A stretch of 23,823 bases of DNA from JAXLQL01 sp046331625 (GTDB lineage Bacteria; Acidobacteriota; Terriglobia; Bryobacterales; Bryobacteraceae): positions 1-23,823 of the forward strand of contig JAXLQL010000060.1 in NCBI GenBank assembly GCA_046331625.1, in the 5' to 3' direction. The notes beneath the pieces are model-generated. The model was not told the DNA's origin. It searched no databases and was given only the letters and a program-made list of their open reading frames with translations. The position numbers and the translations under genes are program-made. Positions 8,701 through 16,261 of the stretch are shown piece by piece; the stretch's first letter is position 1; each line of letters opens with the position of its first letter.

Positions 8701-8776
8701 CGATTCTGACGACAGGATACCGTAGACGGGATAACTGAGGATGCGCAGTGCGGCGTAGCGGCGTACAATCGGCACC

Positions 8777-9148
8777 ATGCTTCTTCGCAGCGCGCCCTAT
8801 TTCCCGGTCCGCGATGCCGCCCAGAGCGCCAAGTACTACGAGGCCGTCCTGGGATTCCATTGCGACTACCTTGCGGGCGACCCGGCCCAATTCGCCATCT
8901 GCAGCCGCGACCGGCTGGCGATCCTGTTCCGCACGGTGGCCGATCCCGCGCACATTCGCCCTGTCGAATCGCAGGGCGGCACATGGGATGCGTTCTTCTG
9001 GGTGGATGACGCCGATGCCTTGCACGCCGAACTGGTGGCGAAAGGCGCACGAGTGGTGTACGAGCCCGTGGTGCAGCCCTACGGCGTGAAGGAGTTCGCC
9101 GTGAGGGACGAAGACGGGCATGTCCTCGGCTTCGGCCAGCAAAGGTAA
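8777..9148 (+). CDS. VOC/glyoxalase-bleomycin resistance superfamily protein
   Basis: A 123-residue single-domain protein. APYFPVRDAAQSAKYYEAVLGF is the typical first beta-alpha unit of VOC proteins, and WDAFFWVDDADALHAELVAKGA with VQPYGVKEFAVRDEDGHVLGF is the second half ending in the usual DPxGH-like position (here EDGHV). The family includes metal-dependent isomerases and drug-binding proteins; no substrate can be named. The Glu/His metal ligands are only partly recognisable (the HV ending is present), so catalytic activity is uncertain. Divergent from the AraC regulator with a 76-nt gap, a common regulator-target arrangement. Confidence 0.8.
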   Translation: MLLRSAPYFPVRDAAQSAKYYEAVLGFHCDYLAGDPAQFAICSRDRLAILFRTVADPAHIRPVESQGGTWDAFFWVDDADALHAELVAKGARVVYEPVVQPYGVKEFAVRDEDGHVLGFGQQR

Positions 9149-9196
9149 CCCTACTGCGATTTCTTCCATTCAGGCCGCCCCGTTCGTAGCCTGAGT

Positions 9197-10630
9197 ATGA
9201 CAACAACACGAGTGGCCCTCGCTCTCGGGATCGCCTTCAGCGTTTCCGTATTCGCGCAGGCCCAGGGCAACCCACAACGGACCCCGCTCATCGGAACCGC
9301 TCTTTCCTGCGGTGCTACCGGCCCAACCGGAGGACTCGGCGCGGGCACTGACCTCCAGCGCTACGACATCGACACCAATCAGTATCCCTACGCCATGTGC
9401 AACGACGGCTCGAAGGCGATCTTCTACTTCCGACCTTTTCAGGGGGAAGCCAACCGGAACCGTTGGGTCATATTTCTGCAAGGCGGCGGCTCCTGTTCCA
9501 GCCCGAATGACTGCGCCAAGCGTTGGTGCAGCGTCGACACCAGCTTCTCGAGCGTAGGCATGTCATCCAATCCGGCCCCGAAGCCGGGGATCCGTGGCCA
9601 GGGGATCCTCGAACGCCGGGCTGACAACCCAACCGGGGGGTGGAATCAGGTCCTGGTCAAATATTGCAGCAGCGACAAGTGGAGCGGCACAGCCAAAGAC
9701 GTCATCATGGATGCCGACGATCCGATCACGGGCCAGCAGGTGTTCTACCGGACGCATTTCCTGGGCAGCCGCATCATCGATGCTGCAATCCAGGTCCTGC
9801 GCCGGCAGAAGGGGGAGATGCTCACCTATACGCTTGGACCCGGCGCCAATGTCCAACTTCCCGGTCTCGACGATGCACAGTTCGTGTTGCTCGCCGGAGC
9901 ATCGGGCGGCGGCAACGGAGTCCAGAACAACCTTGACCGCCTGGCCGCGGCGCTGCGGCGTACCAATAACAACTGCAAGGGGAAAACCTGCTCGCTCGAG
10001 GTCCGCGGCTTGCACGACTCGGCCTTCAATCCGACCCTCCAGACGCTGGACTTCAGCATGTCCGCGCCTTGCCGCTTCGGAATCTGCACTCCGGAGGCGT
10101 ACTTTCAGTTCCTCCGCGCCGAAGGGGACGACGCCATATGGAAAGCCAAAGCGGACTCGAGTTGTGCGGAATGGCATCAAGCCAATGACCCGGATCTCGA
10201 CTGGCAATGCAGCGACGAGGCCTACGTGATCGCCAACCATGTCACCACGCCTGTCTTCATTCGCCAAGGCCAGTTTGACCGCAATCATGTCCCCGACTAC
10301 GTCAAAGCGGAACTGGGGGTTCCTCCCGCCAACACACCGATCACGCCGGCCGAGTATGCCCGCTTGGTCCGTGAGCAAGCGGCCGCGCTCGCCGACGCAC
10401 CCAAGAAGGGCGCCGAGGGCGCAAGCATGACCACCGCCCCGGGCGCATTCATCCCCACCTGCCCGGATCACGAGACACTCACTGACACGCCGCAGGTCTA
10501 CGGCGTTCGCATTCGCGCCGGCACGCAAGAGCTGTCGATGTTCGATGTGCTCCAGAACTGGCTGACCGGCAAGCAGCCCTCTATCGTGATCGCACCGAAC
10601 GCTGCGGCGAACACTTGCCCGGACAGGTAG
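9197..10630 (+). CDS. Secreted pectinacetylesterase/Notum-family hydrolase
   Basis: A 477-residue protein with a signal peptide (ALALGIAFSVSVFAQAQG; cleavage after about residue 22). Family marks are CNDGSKAIFYFRP, the oxyanion-like WVIFLQGGGSC with WCSVD after it, and the nucleophile elbow LLAGASGGGNGV with Ser236. Probable partners are Asp361 in QGQFDRNH and His425 in CPDHETL. The order Ser-Asp-His and the spacing fit the alpha/beta hydrolases of the pectin acetylesterase/Notum family. It is Cys-rich for a bacterial protein, consistent with disulfides after export. The substrate could be an acetylated plant polysaccharide or another O-acyl ester; the genome context does not decide. It ends 96 nt before the downstream lipoprotein gene. 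Confidence 0.8.
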   Translation: MTTTRVALALGIAFSVSVFAQAQGNPQRTPLIGTALSCGATGPTGGLGAGTDLQRYDIDTNQYPYAMCNDGSKAIFYFRPFQGEANRNRWVIFLQGGGSCSSPNDCAKRWCSVDTSFSSVGMSSNPAPKPGIRGQGILERRADNPTGGWNQVLVKYCSSDKWSGTAKDVIMDADDPITGQQVFYRTHFLGSRIIDAAIQVLRRQKGEMLTYTLGPGANVQLPGLDDAQFVLLAGASGGGNGVQNNLDRLAAALRRTNNNCKGKTCSLEVRGLHDSAFNPTLQTLDFSMSAPCRFGICTPEAYFQFLRAEGDDAIWKAKADSSCAEWHQANDPDLDWQCSDEAYVIANHVTTPVFIRQGQFDRNHVPDYVKAELGVPPANTPITPAEYARLVREQAAALADAPKKGAEGASMTTAPGAFIPTCPDHETLTDTPQVYGVRIRAGTQELSMFDVLQNWLTGKQPSIVIAPNAAANTCPDR

Positions 10631-10726
10631 GCGCAAGCTCCGCAGTCGCCGTGCAGGCTGCCGGGTGTTTTCACGAGTGTGAAGCTCCCGGACTCGAAGA
10701 GCTTGCATGCAGTATCTTGGGTAGTC

Positions 10727-11242
10727 ATGAACCGCCCAACGATCGTCGTCGTGGCTTGTCTCGCTCTCGCTTCGTGCGCGTCGCCGCCTGACGACCGGCA
10801 AGCCAAGGTCAAGGCTACGGTCGCCGAGTTCTACCGCAACTTCGATGAAGGTTTCAATACACCAGCCGACTATGCCACTGGCGACTGGTATCACATCAAC
10901 CCCTATGGCGGTGTCGACAAAGGACGCGACGCGACACTCGAGACGGTTCGCGACGTTCATCGATCATTCCTGAAAGGGACCAAAGACACCGTCAAGGACA
11001 TCGACATTCGCTTCGCCTCCGATGATGTGGCAGTAGCCACGGTCACAAGCGAAATGACCCCGTTCACATCCCCGGATGGAGTCAGGCACGGGGTGGAGAG
11101 GCACCTCCGCACCTTTGTCGTTGTGAAACGAGACAGTGGCTGGCTCATCATGCAGGATCACAACACCACGGTGGTTCCGCTTCCGCCTCCGCCGGGCGAG
11201 CAACCTGCCGGCGCTGCGCCTCCACCTGCTGAGCGCAAGTAG
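10727..11242 (+). CDS. Lipoprotein with NTF2/SnoaL-like domain
   Basis: With ATG 10727 the protein has 171 residues and begins with a lipoprotein signal, NRPTIVVVACLALASC, with lipobox Cys17. The mature part (DRQAKVKATVAEFYRNFDEGF, then ATGDWYHINPYGG, and TFVVVKRDSGWLIMQDHNTTV near the end) has the helix-then-curved-sheet pattern of the SnoaL/DUF4440 NTF2-like superfamily. The tail is Pro-rich. An earlier in-frame start at 10679 would bury the signal peptide and is rejected. Members include small ligand-binding proteins and a few enzymes; no catalytic set was recognised, so the role is unknown. Confidence 0.75.
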   Translation: MNRPTIVVVACLALASCASPPDDRQAKVKATVAEFYRNFDEGFNTPADYATGDWYHINPYGGVDKGRDATLETVRDVHRSFLKGTKDTVKDIDIRFASDDVAVATVTSEMTPFTSPDGVRHGVERHLRTFVVVKRDSGWLIMQDHNTTVVPLPPPPGEQPAGAAPPPAERK

Positions 11243-11303
11243 GCTGTCAGGTCCGTCGCAAAAATCCCGCAACGCGGACCACGCGACTCTTGCTACGGGC
11301 TGC

Positions 11304-12065
11304 CTAGGCTCCACCCCGTGACCGGATCACCTGTCCCGTAATCCACTGGGCTTCCTCGGAAACGAGAAAAGCAATCAGGTTCGCCGCATCGAATGGCATC
11401 CCGACCCGGCCCATGGGGGCGCTGCGAATCAGCGACTGGCGGATATCGTCGCTCATCCACCCAGTGTCGGTGGCTCCCGGATCGACTGCATTCACGGTAA
11501 TGCCTCTCGGTGCGGCTGCCGCGCTCAGGCTGAGAGTAAACGCTTCGACTCCGCCCTTCGTGGCGGCATAAGCGAGTTCGCTCGGCATGGGGCCCAAGCC
11601 TTGCCCCGACGTGAGGTTGACGATGCGCCCTCCCCTTTCGCCGCGAAACGCCCGGATGAATTCGGCGCTGAGAAGCATCAGAGCGCGTAGGTTGACGGAG
11701 TAATGTCGATCGAGTGTTTCGGCAGACATGCTCTCCAGTGTGCATTCCGTGGAGTAGGCCGCGTTGTTGACCAAAATATCGGCGTGCCCGAAGTCCTCGA
11801 GCACATGTTGGAATAGCGTGTGCGGACCGCTTGGCTCGCCTAGGTCGACCTCGTAGCCTTTGGCACGCACGCCGATTTTCCGCACCTCGTCGACGATCTG
11901 CTCCGGCTCCGTATCCTCGACGCCCCAAGGCATCGTTCGATCGTAGGGCCGGTAGTAGGCGAGTGCCACGTCAATACCGTTTTGTGCAAGGGCGAGTGCG
12001 GCGGCCGCGCCCACGCCTCGACGGCGCGTGACACCGGTGATCAGCGCCACCCGCTTGGGACCCAT
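11304..12065 (-). CDS. SDR family NAD(P)-dependent oxidoreductase
   Basis: A classical short-chain dehydrogenase/reductase of 253 residues. It shows the cofactor motif TGVTRRRGVG (residues 10-19), NNAA at 100-103, Asn125, catalytic Ser153 in LTSGQG, Tyr166 and Lys170 in YAATKGG, and PGATDTGW after the active site. Arg residues in the glycine-rich loop suggest NADP(H) preference, though this is inference. ATG 12063-12065 is favoured because AGGAG at 12076-12080 precedes it and TGG follows the usual first strand; a TTG at 12098 is less likely. It is convergent with the lipoprotein gene. Substrate not predictable; similar sequences are often annotated as 3-oxoacyl-reductase-like. Confidence 0.85.
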   Translation of the reverse strand: MGPKRVALITGVTRRRGVGAAAALALAQNGIDVALAYYRPYDRTMPWGVEDTEPEQIVDEVRKIGVRAKGYEVDLGEPSGPHTLFQHVLEDFGHADILVNNAAYSTECTLESMSAETLDRHYSVNLRALMLLSAEFIRAFRGERGGRIVNLTSGQGLGPMPSELAYAATKGGVEAFTLSLSAAAAPRGITVNAVDPGATDTGWMSDDIRQSLIRSAPMGRVGMPFDAANLIAFLVSEEAQWITGQVIRSRGGA

Positions 12066-12358
12066 ATCCGATGGACTCCTTCCCGTGCAGTCGAGCAATG
12101 CGTCCGATTGGCGATCGGAAGTGTGGCTGCGTGAGTGATCATCAACAGGCTACAGCCATTCTCGCCGATCCACCCACAACCTCGCGCAGGGGCCGGCGAT
12201 CGGCACAGCGTTTCTGGTCCGAATCGCAACGGCCCCGCCAGCCCGTCTCGCGGCACGTGATGCCCTCGGCGCCATTCTCGCTGCCACTCTGCCGCACTTA
12301 CCGGTCCTCTCCAGTTGCGACGCACCGCCGGCCGCGTCCGCATCCGCCCCGTCGTCCC
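12066..12358. other. Non-coding stretch, nothing recognised beyond the SDR leader
   Basis: Beyond the ribosome site of the SDR gene (12076-12080, - strand) I see no gene, RNA or repeat here. Open frames on both strands have Arg/Pro/Ala-rich translations without family resemblance, as expected by chance in GC-rich DNA. It adjoins the relics at 12359-12802. Confidence 0.4.
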
Positions 12359-12632
12359 GAACATCCGCTCGAACTCCTGTTTCGTCGTCTTCTCCGAGAA
12401 GCGGATCACCCACCCCTCCGCCTTCAGATCGAGCGACTCCACAAACCGCGCGAATCCCTCGCCGCCGTTCGACTGCGCCATCGTCGCGAAGCCCGCGGAT
12501 CCTGTCGATCTGCGCCGTCGCACCCTGCGCCGTCTTCAAAGCCGCCTCGCCGCCGAACTCCAGGTTCGCTCCGAGCTTCACGCCCGCCGATGTGGACTCG
12601 ATGCCGCGCAGCAGGGATGGCCAAATGTACGC
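12359..12632 (-). pseudogene. Fragment of a conserved hypothetical gene, with frameshift
   Basis: Read on the - strand from 12632, one frame gives WPSLLRGIESTSAGVKLGA and NLEFGGEAALKTAQGATAQI. At about 12500 the sensible frame switches by one base and goes on with FATMAQSNGGEGFARFVESL and KAEGWVIRFSEKTTKQEFER, ending near MF at 12359. Together this looks like the C-terminal part of a family of acidobacterial hypothetical proteins with an alternating acidic/helix pattern and a strand-rich end (recalled, not searched). There is no start or stop in context, so it is a gene remnant. The frameshift is explained by one extra G in a GGG run. Confidence 0.4.
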
Positions 12633-12709
12633 GCACGGCCGATGGAGCGCGGCGGTCGCACTGGCGCGCAGCCGCACGGCGACGGGGGCCCGCTATCGGC
12701 CCGTACTGA

Positions 12710-12802
12710 ACAACACGGGTTCGGAGGCAAGCCGTCTTTGCCACGGCCCGCAAGCTGAGCAGCCACGTCTACCGAATGTTGCGCTACGGACAAGATTACG
12801 TG
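12710..12802 (+). pseudogene. Possible transposase C-terminal remnant (IS110-like)
   Basis: The + frame from 12710 reads RRQAVFATARKLSSHVYRM and LRYGQDYV, resembling the C-terminal helix of IS110/IS116/IS902-type transposases (Ala-Arg-Lys-Leu followed by a hydrophobic helix and a short Gly-Tyr motif). A stop lies just upstream at 12707-12709 and the similarity ends at 12802. The rest of the transposase and the element ends were not found. The call rests on a short stretch and is tentative. Confidence 0.3.
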
Positions 12803-12831
12803 ACCTGCGCCGTAGGTGGTTGGTCCAGAAT

Positions 12832-12850
12832 AGGCTCTTTTGATGAGCCT
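12832..12850. repeat. Inverted repeat (6-bp stem, 7-nt loop)
   Basis: AGGCTC at 12832-12837 pairs with GAGCCT at 12845-12850 around TTTTGAT. It lies directly next to the second palindrome at 12853-12870, downstream of the gene ending at 12881 on the - strand. Confidence 0.5.
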
Positions 12851-12852
12851 CC

Positions 12853-12870
12853 GCGGGACTTCAGTCCCGC
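12853..12870. repeat. Perfect palindrome (8-bp stem, 2-nt loop), REP- or terminator-like
   Basis: GCGGGACT TC AGTCCCGC is a perfect hairpin 10 nt past the stop codon (12881-12883) of the - strand gene. No T-run follows on that strand, so it is not a textbook intrinsic terminator; it may protect the mRNA 3' end or belong to a dispersed REP-like family. Copy number in the genome cannot be seen from here. Confidence 0.55.
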
Positions 12871-12880
12871 CCCAAAAACA

Positions 12881-13717
12881 TCACGCCGCCGGGATCACCC
12901 GAAACGTGTAGATCTTACTGTCGGCATCCTTGCCGATCGTCTTCACGTTGACCACGCCATACTCGCCCGGACGCAATCCGCTCGGCACCACGATTTTGTA
13001 TTGATTGTTCTGGATCTTGTCCACGCCGAAGGCGATGCTGCGATTAGCCGCTCCCTTCTGATCAGTGGATGCCGGCCCTACCTCAACCTTCCGCTGCCCC
13101 TTTTGCACATCGAGTGCAAGCAGCAAGAAGTCGTGGATCGATCCGCCGCCAGGCACGGTGACCACGATATCGCTGACCGGGGTTACGATGGTCCGGCTGG
13201 TGGTTCCGAACACTTTGCCTTCCACTGGCTTCTTCATGAGCGTGAGGCTGGCCGCGTGCTTGATGCTCTTGACCATCCCCTTTTCCGACCAATTGATGCT
13301 CTCTGGGATCACCTCTGACCAAACGGCGTCTTTCCGGTACATCACACCGGGATCGGTGTTTGCCGGCGGAGCCGGAGGCTTGGCCGCACCGCCGCCCCCC
13401 CCACCGCCGCCGCCGCCGCCCGCAGGCTTGGCCGCCGCAGCTTGCGGCTGGTTCGGCACTTCGACTTTGACGCCTTGCGCCTGAAGCTTCCGCACGAACA
13501 TCATCTCGATGATCTTGTCGGAAACCCCGGCGTCTTTGAGCTTCATCAGGTCCGAACTCGACATCGTGAAGCTGCCGTTGTTGGTCTTGATGGCGTTGGC
13601 AATGAAGTCCTCGCTCATCTCGGCCTTCCACAGCTTGATGATCGTGTCGTTGGTGAGAGTATCCTGCGCTCCCGCGAACACCGCCAGCAGGGACGCGAGT
13701 ACGAGTGTACGTTTCAT
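12881..13717 (-). CDS. Secreted protein with short helical repeats and poly-Gly linker
   Basis: A 278-residue protein from ATG 13715-13717, with AAGGGG at 13728-13733 ahead of it. A signal peptide (KRTLVLASLLAVFAGAQ) is followed by two related helical units, TNDTIIKLWKAEMSEDFIAN and SSDLMKLKDAGVSDKIIEMM (mature residues about 20-70), the small helical repeat common in acidobacterial exported proteins. An Ala/Pro/Gly linker with 11 consecutive Gly (about residues 99-109) leads to a beta-rich C-terminal domain (about 125-278) with IVVTVPGGGSIHDFLL and RPGEYGVVNVKTIG. The C-terminal half may be an Ig-like or sugar-binding fold, but I do not recognise it. Longer starts up to 13765 lie upstream of the signal peptide and the probable promoter and are rejected. 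Confidence 0.7.
   Translation of the reverse strand: MKRTLVLASLLAVFAGAQDTLTNDTIIKLWKAEMSEDFIANAIKTNNGSFTMSSSDLMKLKDAGVSDKIIEMMFVRKLQAQGVKVEVPNQPQAAAAKPAGGGGGGGGGGGAAKPPAPPANTDPGVMYRKDAVWSEVIPESINWSEKGMVKSIKHAASLTLMKKPVEGKVFGTTSRTIVTPVSDIVVTVPGGGSIHDFLLLALDVQKGQRKVEVGPASTDQKGAANRSIAFGVDKIQNNQYKIVVPSGLRPGEYGVVNVKTIGKDADSKIYTFRVIPAA
13385..13432. repeat. GGC-type microsatellite with an 8-bp C-run, coding poly-Gly
   Basis: GCC/CCG-rich repeats (written on the + strand) surround a run of eight C at 13395-13402. On the coding - strand this gives 11 consecutive Gly codons in the linker of the secreted protein. Such tracts are prone to slippage; a change of one C would truncate the C-terminal domain. 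Confidence 0.7.
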
Positions 13718-13740
13718 GGGCACACAACCCCTTCTTCCGT

Positions 13741-13769
13741 ATCTTACCGCCGAACGGTCAAGCATTCAA
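13741..13769 (-). promoter_or_regulatory. Probable sigma70-type promoter of the secreted-protein gene
   Basis: On the - strand TTGAAT (13764-13769) and TAAGAT (13741-13746) are separated by exactly 17 bp, each matching 4 of 6 consensus bases. The start of transcription would fall near 13734, just before the AAGGGG ribosome site. It would make this gene independent of hemL. Prediction by eye only. Confidence 0.4.
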
Positions 13770-13809
13770 ACATTTTATGCGATTTTTGTTTCCGTTTGGT
13801 TACGGCCGT

Positions 13810-15072
13810 TCAGGCCCGGAAGAACTCCCGCGCCGCCTCCACGGTAGCCGCGATGTCGGCTTCCGTGTGTGCCGCCGACACGAACCCTGCCTCGAATTGC
13901 GATGGCGCCAGGTACACGCCGCGCTCGAGCATATGGTGAAAAAAACGGCCAAAACGTTGAGTATCCGAGGTTTTCGCCGTCTCGTAATCGGTCACCGCGC
14001 GATCGGTAAAGAAGAACGTGAACATTGACCCCACCCGGTTCACGGTGATCCCCGCCGGAGGATCGGCGCAGAGCTGAGCTGTCCTCGCCTCGATCTGCTC
14101 GTACACTTCCGGGTGTGCTCCCAGGTAGTCGAGCATCGCGATCCCCGCCGAGACCGCCAGCGGATTGCCGCTCAGCGTGCCCGCCTGATAGATCGGACCC
14201 ACCGGCGCCACCTTCGTCATCACGTCCTGTCGGCCGCCGTAAGCCGCAATCGGCAGCCCCCCTCCGATCACCTTGCCGATCGTCGTCAGGTCCGGCCGGA
14301 TCCCGTAGCGTTGTTGGGCTCCGCCGAAAGCCACCCGGAACCCCGTCATCACCTCGTCGAAGATCAGCAGAGCTCCATGCCGCGTGCACAGATCGCGCAT
14401 CGCTTCCAGGAACCCAGGCACGGGCGGAATGCACCCCATGTTGCCCGCCACCGGTTCCACGATCACCGCCGCGATCCGGTCGCCGTGCTTCGCGAACGCC
14501 GCCTCGAGCGCCGCGATCGAGTTATAGGGCAGCGCCAAAGTCGTATCCGCGAACGCCGCTGGCACGCCTGCCGTATCGGGGATCCCCAGCGTCGCCACGC
14601 CAGACCCCGCTTTCACCAGCAGCGAATCGACATGCCCGTGATAGCAGCCCTCGAACTTAATCGAGAGGTCGCGACCCGTGAATCCGCGGGCCACGCGCAA
14701 CGCGCTCATGGTGGCCTCGGTGCCCGAGTTCACCAGCCGCACCATCTCCATGGAAGGCATCGCGGCGCGGATCTTCTCCGCCAGGTCGATCTCGCGTTCA
14801 GTGGGCGCGCCGAAGCTGGTACCCACCTCGAGCACCCCGCGCAGCGCCTCGATCACCGCGGGCGGGCGATGGCCCAGCAGCAGCGGACCCCACGAACACA
14901 CATAGTCGATGAAGACGTTGCCATCGGCATCGTGCAAGCGGCAGCCTTCGCCCTTCACGATGAACGGAGGCGTTCCGCCCACACTGCGAAAAGCTCTGAC
15001 CGGAGAGTTGACGCCGCCGGGCGTAACGGCGCGAGCGCGCGCGAGCAGCGCTTCAGATCGGGTGAGTTGCAT
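13810..15072 (-). CDS. hemL: Glutamate-1-semialdehyde 2,1-aminomutase
   Basis: A full-length 420-residue aminomutase that converts glutamate-1-semialdehyde to 5-aminolevulinate, the common precursor of tetrapyrroles in the C5 pathway; cytosolic and PLP-dependent. Family marks are the N-terminal TPGGVNSPVRAF, NSGTEATMSALRVAR, EGCYHGHVDSLLVKAGSG, VIVEPVAGNMGC, LIFDEVMTGFRV, the PLP lysine Lys267 in TIGKVIGGGLP, and QAGTLSGNPLA. Length matches the family. The start ATG is 10 nt after the stop of the flavoprotein gene, so it is probably the last gene of a four-gene - strand operon starting with ispG. The downstream neighbour at 13717 appears to have its own promoter. Confidence 0.97.
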   Translation of the reverse strand: MQLTRSEALLARARAVTPGGVNSPVRAFRSVGGTPPFIVKGEGCRLHDADGNVFIDYVCSWGPLLLGHRPPAVIEALRGVLEVGTSFGAPTEREIDLAEKIRAAMPSMEMVRLVNSGTEATMSALRVARGFTGRDLSIKFEGCYHGHVDSLLVKAGSGVATLGIPDTAGVPAAFADTTLALPYNSIAALEAAFAKHGDRIAAVIVEPVAGNMGCIPPVPGFLEAMRDLCTRHGALLIFDEVMTGFRVAFGGAQQRYGIRPDLTTIGKVIGGGLPIAAYGGRQDVMTKVAPVGPIYQAGTLSGNPLAVSAGIAMLDYLGAHPEVYEQIEARTAQLCADPPAGITVNRVGSMFTFFFTDRAVTDYETAKTSDTQRFGRFFHHMLERGVYLAPSQFEAGFVSAAHTEADIAATVEAAREFFRA

Positions 15073-15082
15073 CTAGCCCAGT

Positions 15083-16261
15083 TTACGGCTTGCCGGGCGC
15101 CGGTAGCAGGCGGCGGAAGAAAAAACTCATCAGCACGTCTTGCAGCGTGCCGTTGAGATTGCGCATCAGCCGCTCGCGCAGCGTCTCGTAGTTCTGCGTG
15201 CCGGCGAACAGGTCTTGCATCAAATCGCGGAACCGCGGGCTGCGCCGAATGAACTGCACCATGCGTCCGGGCACCGTGCCGAACAGGAAACGGCCGCGGA
15301 AAACATGCCGCGCCAGAAGCGAGCCGAGATAAAGGTCCCAGGCGAAATCGCGATCGGTCAGCGAGCGGTATGCTTCCGCCTTCTTCGCCGGTTCGTGCGC
15401 ACTGTCGAGCACCACGCGGCTGGCCAGGTCGCCCGAACGCACTGCGTAGTAGAGCCCCTCGCCCGTGATCGGATCCACGAAGCCCGCCGCGTCACCAACC
15501 GCTAGCCACCCGTCTCCCGCGGCTCGATTGTCCCGCCATGATCGCGTCTCGAGCGAAGGCAGCATGTGCGCATAGAACTTCGCGTCTTTGCACTCGATCC
15601 CATGCTGCCGCATATAGGCTTCCAGCCGCGCGCGTAGCGCCTGCGCCGACTCGCCCTTGCCGCAAATGCCCACCGAAAGATGGCCGCACCGCGGGAACAC
15701 CCAAATGTACCCTTCGAGATCCTCGAGGAACTGAATGTCGATATGAGCCTGCGTCGAGGGTACGTAGTAGCCGAGCGCGTACATGGTATCCGACGCAGTC
15801 CAGGTGGTGCCCACGTCCCGGAGCGGATTTCGCGCGCCAGTAGCGATCACACAATAGTCGGCATCGAACATCCCGTGCTGCGTGCGGATATTCCAGCCGC
15901 GTTCGCGCCGGTCGAGCGCGAGTACTCGCGTTTTCTCGATCTGCGCACCCGCCGATTCCGCCCGCGACAGCAACAGGTTGTTCAAGTCGAACCGCGAATA
16001 GATCAGCAGCGGTTGATTCAGCTTCATCGACACGCGCCCGGCATCGGGAGCGGCCAGAATCGTCTCGTTCACGAACTTCTTGGGAACGTCGTTCTCGATC
16101 AGGAACGGATACTGCGAGTACGCCTTGTACGTGATGCCGCCGCCGCAAGGCTTTTCCCAGGCCAGCTTCTCGTCGATGAGGACCGTCTTCACGCCCCCGC
16201 GCGCCAATCGTTCGGCAGCGTGCGCCCCAGCAGGCCCGCCTCCGAGAACCGCGACCTTCAT
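15083..16261 (-). CDS. Geranylgeranyl reductase family FAD-dependent oxidoreductase
   Basis: A 392-residue flavoprotein from ATG 16259-16261, whose ATGA overlaps the stop of the upstream lipoprotein gene. It starts at once with the FAD-binding MKVAVLGGGPAGAHAAE (GGGPAG at residues 7-12), followed by EKPCGGGITYKA, the conserved glycine-rich CGGG motif of this family. The second FAD motif GDAAGFVDPITGEG is at 256-269, and the C-terminal 90 residues are helical and basic. Relatives reduce double bonds of isoprenoid chains (chlorophyll phytyl chain, archaeal lipids, menaquinone tail); which substrate is used here is not shown by sequence. A longer in-frame start at 16411 adds 50 low-complexity residues and is rejected. 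Position after ispG in the same operon favours an isoprenoid-linked role. Confidence 0.85.
   Translation of the reverse strand: MKVAVLGGGPAGAHAAERLARGGVKTVLIDEKLAWEKPCGGGITYKAYSQYPFLIENDVPKKFVNETILAAPDAGRVSMKLNQPLLIYSRFDLNNLLLSRAESAGAQIEKTRVLALDRRERGWNIRTQHGMFDADYCVIATGARNPLRDVGTTWTASDTMYALGYYVPSTQAHIDIQFLEDLEGYIWVFPRCGHLSVGICGKGESAQALRARLEAYMRQHGIECKDAKFYAHMLPSLETRSWRDNRAAGDGWLAVGDAAGFVDPITGEGLYYAVRSGDLASRVVLDSAHEPAKKAEAYRSLTDRDFAWDLYLGSLLARHVFRGRFLFGTVPGRMVQFIRRSPRFRDLMQDLFAGTQNYETLRERLMRNLNGTLQDVLMSFFFRRLLPAPGKP

Noticed and set aside
9563..10960. 465-residue reverse-strand open frame opposite the esterase gene
   Set aside because: The + strand frame has signal peptide, nucleophile motif and family sequence; the reverse one does not.
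11250..11280. GGTCCG...CGGACC inverted repeat between the convergent lipoprotein and SDR genes, as a bidirectional terminator
   Set aside because: A 6-bp stem with a loop of about 19 nt and no T-run is too weak to call.
14113..15156. 347-residue forward open frame opposite hemL
   Set aside because: Arg/His-rich shadow of the hemL codons.
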